NCBI GenBank assembly: GCA_026712715.1
Contig: JAPOPW010000015.1
Coordinates: 1-46,398, forward strand
DNA from: Immundisolibacterales bacterium
Lineage (GTDB): Bacteria; Pseudomonadota; Gammaproteobacteria; HK1
Length of the DNA stretch: 46,398 nucleotides
Reading direction: 5' to 3'
A program made the position numbers and the translations under genes. Below are positions 16,827 through 23,518 of this stretch, piece by piece (positions within the stretch are counted from its first letter, which is position 1; each line of letters opens with the position of its first letter). The notes below the pieces were generated by a model. That model ran no database searches. It saw only the letters and a list, made by a program, of their open reading frames with translations, and was not told the origin of the DNA.

Positions 16827-17849
16827 ATGAAGAATCGTGTCGGAATGAGAGTGAAGCAGGTCGGGCTGGTTCTGCTCGGGATGTCCGCCGCCTCCGGGGC
16901 GGCGGCCGAGAGCGGGGTGGGCGACTTCTTCACCCAACTCATCAAGCCGCTCCGGATCCAGATAGATGCCCACGCGCAAAACCGGACGGATGTCCGGGAT
17001 GCGATCACGCCGAGCCACGTGCACCAGGCCACCCAGGACCTGATCGCGGAGATCGAGATCCTCCGCGAGGCGATGGGCATCTTCGACTATCCGGCCGAGG
17101 CGGAGCCGCAGGAAGACCGCTCACCGATTCACGTCTACTCCAAGTCGCTGGAGGTGATGCAGAAGATCGCGTGGGTACAACGGCGACTCGGAATCCTTCC
17201 GGTCAAGGTCGGACAGATCCCGGTCAAGAACATTACTCCGAAGGACGTGTTCGCCAGCGTGGAGATCCTCATCCTCGAGATTCGTCGGCTGAAGGCGCAG
17301 CTCGTCATCGAGGACGAGATCAACCCGGCTCCCTTCGTTGGCGGCAAGACCCCCTCACTCGTGTTCAAGAGCCTGGCGGACGCCTCGTTCCTGTTGGACG
17401 GGTTGGTGGGACGCCCCCTGTCGCCGAGCGACGTGTTCACGCACATAATGCACGTCCACGACGAAATGGAGCTCGTCGCCGCCAAGCTCAAGACCACGCT
17501 CGAGCTGGATCTGCCGATCGTGGAAGGCAGAAAGAGGCCGACCGAAGTCGCCCAGCAGGCATTGCGAGCGATCTTCAAGGTGATCAACCTGCAGACCCGG
17601 CTGGGCATGGATGCATCGGGCGTGCCGAACCTCACCCTCGTACGGGTGACCCCGGCGGAGCTGTACGAGGCCGCCAACATCATGCTTGCAGAGATGGTGC
17701 GCGTCAAAGCGCACCTGGGCATCACGCTCCCGCGCGAGGAGCGGCGTGATGCACGGAACAAGCGCCCGAGGGACGTGTTCGCCGAACTGTTGCTGGTAAT
17801 CAGGAATCTCGACATCCTGGCCAAGGCGGCGGCCGACCAGGCTGGGTAG
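16827..17849 (+). CDS. secreted protein made of eight helical repeats with a 38-residue period
   Basis: I do not recognise this family. The 340-residue product starts with a Sec signal peptide (hydrophobic core QVGLVLLGMSAASG, likely cleavage after GAAA near residue 27). The mature part is a tandem array: a Pro-x-x-Val/Leu signature recurs with Pro at 62, 100, 138, 176, 200, 238, 276 and 314, so six of seven intervals are exactly 38 residues and the fourth unit is shortened to 24. Units have forms such as ITPKDVFASVEILILEIRRL and VTPAELYEAANIMLAEMVRV, an amphipathic helix followed by a loop and often LGI. An alpha-solenoid in the periplasm is the likely shape. The ATG at 16827 has AAGGAG 6 nt upstream. 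No cysteines are present in the mature part. The next gene on the strand is another secreted repeat protein. Confidence 0.82.
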   Translation: MKNRVGMRVKQVGLVLLGMSAASGAAAESGVGDFFTQLIKPLRIQIDAHAQNRTDVRDAITPSHVHQATQDLIAEIEILREAMGIFDYPAEAEPQEDRSPIHVYSKSLEVMQKIAWVQRRLGILPVKVGQIPVKNITPKDVFASVEILILEIRRLKAQLVIEDEINPAPFVGGKTPSLVFKSLADASFLLDGLVGRPLSPSDVFTHIMHVHDEMELVAAKLKTTLELDLPIVEGRKRPTEVAQQALRAIFKVINLQTRLGMDASGVPNLTLVRVTPAELYEAANIMLAEMVRVKAHLGITLPREERRDARNKRPRDVFAELLLVIRNLDILAKAAADQAG

Positions 17850-18010
17850 CCAAGGCCCGGGTGTCCAATCCTCATCGGCTGGTCCGCATGTTGCCGATCA
17901 CCGGGTCGCCCGTTTCCAGGGAGGGAGACGGGCTTCCGGCCGGCAGGACGGCGGGACTGGTCCACCTTGGCTGAGGAAGCTCCGGAACAGGCGGGCCTCC
18001 ATCATTTCTC

Positions 18011-18027
18011 CCGGTACGAGGTACCGG
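18011..18027. repeat. 7-bp inverted repeat in the leader of the MORN gene
   Basis: CCGGTAC, GAG, GTACCGG form a perfect small hairpin ending 29 nt before the start codon at 18057. It could be an operator or an mRNA element; I see no other functional sign in the 17850-18056 gap. Confidence 0.3.
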
Positions 18028-18056
18028 TAAAACGGGCCGGAAGGACACGGGAAGGC

Positions 18057-19259
18057 ATGAGAATCATCGCGTTGTCGGCCGCGGTGGCGATGATCGCGGG
18101 GTTGTCGGCCGGACCCACCGCCGCGGCTGCCGAGGCGAGGATCGAGACCTTCGTCTTCGGTTGCGAGACGCCGGACGGCCGGATCCTCAAGCCGAAATTC
18201 GGTGACATCGAGGGGGCCGTCTACCCCGACCTCCCCGCGCAGCGCGAGCGGTGCCTGAGCGCGATCGGCCGCAGGGTCGCTCTTTGCCGCGAGAACACCG
18301 ACTTTTCGGTCGGCACGAACAGCGAAGATCTCGCCCGATGCCTTACGCTCTTTCGGGAACAGGCGCAGGCGTGCGTCAGGCACTTCACGCTCGAACGGAG
18401 CAAGTGCGCCGCCGGAAGTGGTGAACCGGGAGAAGCCGCTCGTCTTGACGCGACCGGGTGGCGCCGGGTCCAGCAGGCGCTCCTGGAAGATGGCTTCGAC
18501 CCCGGACCCGTGGATGGAATACTCGGCCCGAAGACTCGGGGGGCGGTTCAGGCCTGGCAGCAGGCGAACGGATTCCCGGCCACCGGAGCGCTGACCCGAG
18601 CGCAGGCGCGGGCCCTTGTCGGAGGTGCGGTTCCCATCGAGCCGTTCGGGCCGAATTGGAGCTTCGTGGAGAACCAGCCCTGCCAGGTACACAACCCGCA
18701 CCCGAGACGGGGGGAGCTGATCACCTGGTCCGGCGGCTGTGTGGATGGCAGAACGTCCGGGAGCGGGCGGCTCGTGTGGCGCGGGGACTATGGCGAGCAC
18801 GTCTACGAAGGCGGCTATCGGGAAGGGAAGCGGAACGGTCTCGGGACGTATACCTGGGCCGATGGCGACCGTTACGAAGGAGAGTACCGCGACGGCAAGG
18901 AGGACGGACACGGAATCTGGACCGCGGCCGGGGGCGATCGCTACGAAGGTGAGTGGCGAGCCGGTTTCCAGAACGGTCGCGGGACGTACTCGTGGGTCAA
19001 CGGCGACCGCTACGAGGGACAGTGGCGTGCCGGAAGACCGCATGGACACGGAATCTGGACCGGCGCCGGGGGCGACCGCTACGAGGGCGAAATGGGCGAC
19101 GGCACACGCCATGGGTACGGGACGTACAACTGGGCCGGGGGCGACCGTTACGAAGGTGAATTTCGTGACGGGGCGGAGCACGGTCGCGGGACCTGGACCG
19201 GGGCCGAGGGTGGCCACTATGCGGGCGAATGGCGCGACGGGATTCCGCACGTGGAATAG
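18057..19259 (+). CDS. secreted peptidoglycan-binding protein with MORN repeats
   Basis: A 400-residue exported protein in four parts. Residues 1-25 are a Sec signal peptide (cleavage near AAA-EAR). Residues 30-120 form a region with six cysteines (36, 66, 77, 95, 106, 117), likely disulfide-bonded in the periplasm. Residues 134-189 are a PG_binding_1 domain (RVQQALLEDGFDPGPVDGIL, then GPKTRGAVQAWQQ), known to bind peptidoglycan. After a linker with CQV and GGCVDG, seven MORN units of YEGEYRDGKEDGHGIW type start at Tyr 250, 273, 296, 319, 342, 365 and 388, an exact 23-residue period. The ATG at 18057 has an AAGGA 11 nt and GAAGG 1 nt upstream. A cell-wall-anchored scaffold is the best reading; the MORN ligand is unknown. 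Confidence 0.88.
   Translation: MRIIALSAAVAMIAGLSAGPTAAAAEARIETFVFGCETPDGRILKPKFGDIEGAVYPDLPAQRERCLSAIGRRVALCRENTDFSVGTNSEDLARCLTLFREQAQACVRHFTLERSKCAAGSGEPGEAARLDATGWRRVQQALLEDGFDPGPVDGILGPKTRGAVQAWQQANGFPATGALTRAQARALVGGAVPIEPFGPNWSFVENQPCQVHNPHPRRGELITWSGGCVDGRTSGSGRLVWRGDYGEHVYEGGYREGKRNGLGTYTWADGDRYEGEYRDGKEDGHGIWTAAGGDRYEGEWRAGFQNGRGTYSWVNGDRYEGQWRAGRPHGHGIWTGAGGDRYEGEMGDGTRHGYGTYNWAGGDRYEGEFRDGAEHGRGTWTGAEGGHYAGEWRDGIPHVE
18804..19247 (+). repeat. 69-bp coding tandem repeat (MORN units)
   Basis: Seven in-frame units of 69 bp encode the 23-residue MORN repeats (the last is incomplete). Units share stretches such as GGCGACCGTTACGAAGG with scattered synonymous changes, so the array has partly diverged but the length is perfectly kept. 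Confidence 0.85.
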
Positions 19260-19506
19260 CTCGCGGCCGGCCGGCGTGCGCACTTCCCGTCCCGGCGAGG
19301 ACGATGCCCGAACGCGTTCTCTCCCGATCGGCTCGTTCGTATAGCGGGGGACTGCGAGGATTCGCCGAGCCCTCCCGGACCTTCGTGTCGGGTTGATGGG
19401 CGGCACTCGACGCCCGCGGGCGGGCGGCGCTATCCTCGTCCCCGCCGGGAAGGTCTCGCTCCGCGGATGACGCGGGGTTCGAGGACGAGCCGACGACCGG
19501 ACACGA

Positions 19507-19602
19507 GGAAGAGGATCGGCGCCCGGTGGGCCGCACGGACTTCAAATCCGATGGGACGCGTGAGACGTGTCCGGTGGGTTCGACTCCCACCCTCTTCCGC
19601 CA
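19507..19602 (+). tRNA. selC: tRNA-Sec (UCA anticodon)
   Basis: A 96-nt selenocysteine tRNA. The acceptor stem is eight base pairs (GGAAGAGG at 19507-19514 with CCTCTTCC at 19591-19598), longer than the seven of ordinary tRNAs; the anticodon arm is CGGA-CTTCAAA-TCCG with anticodon TCA; the long variable arm pairs GGACGCGT with ACGTGTCC around GAG; the T arm is GTGGG-TTCGACT-CCCAC. The discriminator is G and CCA is encoded. It closely follows the E. coli selC pattern. It reads UGA as selenocysteine, so the organism makes selenoproteins. The selD fusion gene follows 110 nt downstream; selA and selB are not in the window. Confidence 0.97.
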
Positions 19603-19608
19603 CTTCAG

Positions 19609-19668
19609 CCCGGAACAATCACCGATTCCCGGGCTCGCGGACGCCAGGAGACCGGTGATTGTTCCGGG
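19609..19668. terminator. perfect 16-bp stem-loop directly downstream of selC
   Basis: CCCGGAACAATCACCG (19609-19624) is exactly complementary to CGGTGATTGTTCCGGG (19653-19668) across a 28-nt loop. It begins 7 nt after the tRNA 3' end, so it may end selC transcription or guide its 3' processing. There is no T-run after it, as for other stems in this window, so factor-independent termination is not certain. A small inverted-repeat element inserted next to a tRNA gene is the alternative. Confidence 0.55.
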
Positions 19669-19712
19669 ATACTTCCCGGCCGGAACCCGTCTCGAGAGGC
19701 CGGTGCTCCCCG

Positions 19713-22064
19713 ATGCCGAAGCGTGCGAAGATGAACCCCGGCGCTGCCGCGCCCGTAGCGACGGACATCGTGCTGGTCGGGGGCGGCCACAGCCACGTGG
19801 CCGTGCTCAAGCGCTTCGGCATGCGACCGGTCCCCGGAGTCCGGCTCACCCTCCTGTCGCGCGACCTCCTGACTCCGTACTCCGGAATGCTGCCCGGCCT
19901 CGTCGCCGGCCACTACCGGACGGAACAGGCGCACATCGATCTGCGCCGGCTCTCCCGGTTCGCGGATGCGCGCGTCATCCACGCCGCCGCAACCGGCATC
20001 GATCTTGCCGCGCGGAAGGTGTTGGCGGCGGGAAGGCCCCCGATCGGCTTCGACATCCTTTCCCTCGACGTCGGCTCGCAGCCGGATGTCCGAGGCATCG
20101 TGGGAGCCCGGGAGCACGCGCTCGCAATCAAGCCGGTCGACCTCTTCCGGAAGCGGTGGGCCGAAGCGGAGCGCGACTGCCTCGCGAATGGCGGCCGGCT
20201 TCGGGTCGCCGTGATCGGGGCCGGCGCGGGAGGGACCGAGCTCTCGCTCTCGCTCCGGCACCGTCTTCGCGGCCTGCTGGGGCGGGCGGGAGTGGAGGAC
20301 GGAGTCGAGGTCACCCTGCTCGCGGAGGGGTCCGAGGCCGTCGCGTCGCACGCTCCGGCGGTGCGGCGCCGGATGACCCGCCTTCTCGCCGAGCGCGGAG
20401 TGCGCCTTCTCGCGGGCCGCCGCGTGGTCGCGGTCCGGCCGGGCGGGGTCGACGCGGTGTCCGCCACCGGACAACGGACCGCCATCGAGTGCGATGTCGC
20501 GATCGCGGTCACCCACGCGGGCGCCCCGGAGTGGCTGCGCGGGTGCGGGCTCGCGCTCGACGACGCGGGATTCGTGCGGGTGCGGGACACCTTGCAGACG
20601 AGCGGCGACGCGCACGTGTTCGCGGCGGGCGACGTCGCTTCGTTCGATGCTCGCCCGCTGCCCAAGTCCGGCGTCTACGCAGTCCGCCAGGGTCCGGTCC
20701 TCGCCGAGAACCTCGCCCGCCTCGCGGCCGGTCGCAGCCTCAGGTCCTATCGGCCGCAGCCGCTCACCCTCGCCCTCATCTCGAGCGGTGACCGCAACGC
20801 GGTCGCGTCCTGGGGGCGGCTCGCCCTCGAGGGACGCTGGGTATGGCGGGTCAAGGATCGGATCGACCGGCGCTGGATGCGCAAGTACCAGGAGCTTCCG
20901 CGGATGGGGGACGAGGCTCTTCCCCACGGGGCGAGCGACCGGGACCGGGGTGGGCCCGGGCCGTTCGAAGGCGCCGGCGCACGCGCCCCCGGCCGCGCCC
21001 TCGGCACCGGAGGGGACGGCGTGGCCGCCGAGCTCATCTCCGCCGCCGCCATGCGTTGCGGCGGTTGCGGGTCCAAGGTCGCGAGCGCGGTGCTGCACCG
21101 GGTCCTCGGGCGCCTGCCGCTCACCGCCCACCCCGACGTGCTCGTCGGATTCCGGGGCGGTGACGACGCGGCCGTGCTCCGGCTGCCGCCGGACAAGCTC
21201 CTCGTCCAGTCCGTCGACCACTTCCGCACCTTCATCGACGACCCCTACCTCTTCGGGCGGATCGCCACCAACCATTGCCTGAGCGATCTCTTCGCGATGG
21301 GGGCGGAGCCCCGGACCGCCCAGGCCCTGGTCACCCTTCCGTTCGCGGCCCCCGACAAGGTCGAGCAGGACCTCTACGATCTCTTGAGCGGGGTCAGCGA
21401 GGCGCTGGCGGAGGTCGGAGCGGCGCTCGTCGGCGGGCACACCGCGGAGGGTCCGGAGTGCGCGCTCGGGCTCGCGGTCAACGGCGTCGGAGACTCGGTG
21501 TTGCAGAAGACCGGGGCAGCGCACGGCGATCGCCTCGTGCTCACGAAGGCGCTCGGCACGGGGGTCGTCTTCGCCGCCGACATGCGGGCGGAAGCATCGT
21601 CGGATTCGGTCGGCGCCGCGTTCGCGTCGATGCTGCGCTCCAATGCGACGGCCGCCGGACTCTTTCGCGAGTTCGGCGCGACCTCCTGCACCGACGTCAC
21701 CGGGTTCGGCCTGCTCGGTCACCTCGTGGAGATGCTCCGGGCGGGCGAGGTCGACGCGGAGCTCGAGCTCGAGTCGGTCCCCCGGCTGCCGGGAACGGAT
21801 GCGCTCGTCGAACGGGGGGTCCGGAGCTCCCTGCACGCCGCGAATGCCGCATTCGGAGCGGCCCTCGACGGACTCGACGCCGGTGACCCGCGTGTCGCCC
21901 TGCTGCTCGATCCCCAGACTTCGGGGGGGCTCCTGGCCACCGTGCCGGTCGAACGGGCGGGCGAGTGCTCCGCCGCCCTCGCCGCCGCTGGTGTGGAGGC
22001 GGCGCAGATCGGGACCATCCGCGCGGCGAGCCCCGGCGGGCGGGGGCGCGTTCGAGCGTCGTAG
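19713..22064 (+). CDS. selD: selenide, water dikinase fused to an N-terminal FAD/NAD(P) oxidoreductase domain
   Basis: A 783-residue two-domain protein. Residues 15-370 are a pyridine-nucleotide-disulfide-type flavoprotein like type II NADH dehydrogenase: FAD motif IVLVGGGHSHVAVL, second dinucleotide motif VAVIGAGAGGTELS, and the FAD-closing VFAAGDVAS. Residues 440-780 are SelD, which makes selenophosphate from selenide and ATP: MRCGGCGSK with catalytic Cys452 and Lys455, GGDDAAV, NHCLSDLFAMGAEP, GGHTAEGPE, DVTGFGLLGH and the C-terminal LLDPQTSGGLL. The catalytic residue is Cys, not Sec. A charged, low-complexity linker joins the domains. Such fusions are known in several bacteria; the flavoprotein may supply reduced selenium. 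The ATG at 19713 is chosen; ATG 19731 or TTG 19659 are possible. It lies beside selC. Confidence 0.94.
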   Translation: MPKRAKMNPGAAAPVATDIVLVGGGHSHVAVLKRFGMRPVPGVRLTLLSRDLLTPYSGMLPGLVAGHYRTEQAHIDLRRLSRFADARVIHAAATGIDLAARKVLAAGRPPIGFDILSLDVGSQPDVRGIVGAREHALAIKPVDLFRKRWAEAERDCLANGGRLRVAVIGAGAGGTELSLSLRHRLRGLLGRAGVEDGVEVTLLAEGSEAVASHAPAVRRRMTRLLAERGVRLLAGRRVVAVRPGGVDAVSATGQRTAIECDVAIAVTHAGAPEWLRGCGLALDDAGFVRVRDTLQTSGDAHVFAAGDVASFDARPLPKSGVYAVRQGPVLAENLARLAAGRSLRSYRPQPLTLALISSGDRNAVASWGRLALEGRWVWRVKDRIDRRWMRKYQELPRMGDEALPHGASDRDRGGPGPFEGAGARAPGRALGTGGDGVAAELISAAAMRCGGCGSKVASAVLHRVLGRLPLTAHPDVLVGFRGGDDAAVLRLPPDKLLVQSVDHFRTFIDDPYLFGRIATNHCLSDLFAMGAEPRTAQALVTLPFAAPDKVEQDLYDLLSGVSEALAEVGAALVGGHTAEGPECALGLAVNGVGDSVLQKTGAAHGDRLVLTKALGTGVVFAADMRAEASSDSVGAAFASMLRSNATAAGLFREFGATSCTDVTGFGLLGHLVEMLRAGEVDAELELESVPRLPGTDALVERGVRSSLHAANAAFGAALDGLDAGDPRVALLLDPQTSGGLLATVPVERAGECSAALAAAGVEAAQIGTIRAASPGGRGRVRAS

Positions 22065-22163
22065 CGACCCGCGCAGTTTCTCCGGCGACGGGCTGGGGAG
22101 CCGCGCAACATCGGTCGCGAAGTCGAAATACCGGCCGATTGAGCGGAATCTTCGGATCACCGC

Positions 22164-22185
22164 CGGATGGGGACACCCCCGTCCG
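22164..22185. repeat. stem-loop in the selD-pstS gap
   Basis: CGGATGGGG, loop ACAC, CCCCGTCCG: nine pairs with one G-T. It lies 100 nt after the selD stop and 165 nt before pstS and may separate the two transcripts. There is no T-run. Confidence 0.35.
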
Positions 22186-22290
22186 CCGCGCACCGGTCTC
22201 GCATCCGCACCGCCCGCGCGGGACCACGAGGCCGTCCCCCGACCGCCATCGAGTCACATTCCTGCAACACGGCGGCACTACAAATTCCCC

Positions 22291-22313
22291 CCGGCAGGAA
22301 ATCCTCCTGCCGG
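22291..22313. promoter_or_regulatory. hairpin in the pstS leader
   Basis: CCGGCAGGA, loop AATCC, TCCTGCCGG is a perfect 9-bp stem ending 36 nt before the pstS start codon. It would lie in the 5' untranslated region and could protect the transcript or hinder upstream entry. No Pho box of good quality could be placed in the same region. Confidence 0.4.
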
Positions 22314-22349
22314 TCATCGGACATGTCGACACATGGGAGACAAACGGAC

Positions 22350-23408
22350 ATGAATAGAATCATCCTGGGGGCCGGCGCCGTCCCGCTCGCGCTCGCCGCC
22401 TCGGTGCAGCTCGCCCACGGCCAGGCCCGTGACTACGTGAGCATCGTGGGCTCTTCGACGGTGTATCCGTTCGCCACGGTCGTCGCCGAGCAGTTCGGCA
22501 AGACGTCCCGTTTCAAGACCCCCACGATCGAGTCCACCGGATCGGGGGGAGGCCTCAAGCTCTTCTGCGCCGGGATCGGCGTCAACCATCCGGACATCAC
22601 CAACTCCTCGCGGCGCATCAAGCAGTCCGAGGTGGATCGGTGCGAAGAGAACGGCGTCGACGAGATCATCGAGGTCAAGGTCGGCTACGACGGGATCGTG
22701 CTCGCGAACTCCAAGGCGAATGACGTCATGGAGGTCAGCCGGCGCGACATCTTCCTCGCCCTCGCCCGCGAGGTTCCGAACCCGGCCGGTGGCGAGGCGC
22801 TGGTTCCAAACCCCTACCAGACCTGGAAGGACGTGAACGACGCGCTTCCGGACCGCAAGATCGTGGTCCTCGGCCCGCCCCCGACCTCCGGCACCCGTGA
22901 CGCCTTCGCCGAGCTCGCCCTCGAGGGCGGCTGCAAGACCTTCGATTTCATCAAGGCGATGAAGAAGACGGACGGGAAGGCCTACAAGTCGGTCTGCCAC
23001 TCCATCCGCGAGGACGGCACCTACGTCGAGGCGGGCGAGAACGACAACCTCATCGTGCAGAAGCTCGTAGCCGACCCGGAAGCGTTCGGAGTCTTCGGGT
23101 TCAGCTTCCTCGACCAGAACCTGGACAAGCTCCAGGGGTCGATGGTCGACGGGGTCGCGCCCGAGTTCGAGGCCATCGCGGACGGCGACTACCCCGTGTC
23201 GCGGCCCCTCTACTTCTACGTCAAGAAGGCCCACCTGGGGCAGATCCCCGGTATCGAGGGATATCTTGCGGAGTTCACGAGCGAAACGGCCTGGGGCGAA
23301 GACGGCTACCTCACCGACAAGGGGCTCATCCCGATGCCGGAAGAGGAGCGGATGAAGTTCGCCAGCGACGTGAAGAACCTGAATCCGCTGCAGTTCGCCA
23401 TGGAATGA
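22350..23408 (+). CDS. pstS: phosphate ABC transporter substrate-binding protein
   Basis: A 352-residue periplasmic phosphate-binding protein. Residues 1-26 form a Sec signal peptide (AVPLALAASVQLAHGQA). The phosphate-binding loops are visible as IVGSSTVYPF near the N-terminus, ESTGSGGGLKLFCAG, DITNSSRRIK and PPPTSGTRDAF. It delivers phosphate to the PstC/PstA pore. The ATG at 22350 has GGGAGAC about 10 nt upstream. It opens the pstS-pstC-pstA-pstB-phoU-phoB-phoR run, so it should respond to phosphate starvation through PhoB. A strong hairpin 39 nt after its stop codon separates it from pstC and likely lets pstS mRNA accumulate above the permease genes. Confidence 0.97.
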   Translation: MNRIILGAGAVPLALAASVQLAHGQARDYVSIVGSSTVYPFATVVAEQFGKTSRFKTPTIESTGSGGGLKLFCAGIGVNHPDITNSSRRIKQSEVDRCEENGVDEIIEVKVGYDGIVLANSKANDVMEVSRRDIFLALAREVPNPAGGEALVPNPYQTWKDVNDALPDRKIVVLGPPPTSGTRDAFAELALEGGCKTFDFIKAMKKTDGKAYKSVCHSIREDGTYVEAGENDNLIVQKLVADPEAFGVFGFSFLDQNLDKLQGSMVDGVAPEFEAIADGDYPVSRPLYFYVKKAHLGQIPGIEGYLAEFTSETAWGEDGYLTDKGLIPMPEEERMKFASDVKNLNPLQFAME

Positions 23409-23447
23409 CGCGGCGGACGACCAGGTAACGGAACGGAACGGAACGGA

Positions 23448-23482
23448 CGGCAGCCGGGGGGGAGGTGTTCCCCCGGCCGCCG
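23448..23482 (+). terminator. GC-rich stem-loop between pstS and pstC
   Basis: CGGC-A-GCCGGGGG pairs with CCCCCGGC-C-GCCG: twelve pairs and one mismatch around a 9-nt loop (23461-23469). It starts 39 nt after the pstS stop. With no T-run it is more likely an mRNA-stabilising or partial-termination element than a full terminator, since pstC follows at once. A short GGAAC repeat (23430-23446) precedes it. Confidence 0.55.
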
Positions 23483-23518
23483 ATTGCCCCCGGAAACTCC
23501 GACCCCATATTCACGCAC

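Noticed and set aside
17848..17972. AGCCAAGG and CCTTGGCT, an 8-bp inverted repeat 109 nt apart after the 38-residue-repeat gene
   Set aside because: The arms are short and far apart, so chance pairing is likely; no terminator features accompany them.
18804..19247. Regular repeats here and at 46100-46398, considered as CRISPR arrays
   Set aside because: Both arrays are in-frame coding repeats (23 and 15 residues) with no unique spacers, and there are no cas genes.
19713..22064. A selenocysteine codon in selD or another selenoprotein gene in the window
   Set aside because: The SelD catalytic position is encoded as Cys, and I saw no gene interrupted by an in-frame TGA with family homology continuing past it.
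22251..22284. Possible Pho box (GAGTCAC and CTGCAAC, 11 bp apart) with TACAAA downstream, before pstS
   Set aside because: Each half matches only about four of seven consensus positions and the distance to the -10 is short. PhoB control is expected from the genes but this site is not convincing.
23465..23518. GTG at 23465 as the pstC start
   Set aside because: The ribosome-binding-like GGAG directly abuts the codon and the codon lies in the loop of a strong hairpin; the ATG at 23519 gives the normal N-terminus before the first membrane span.
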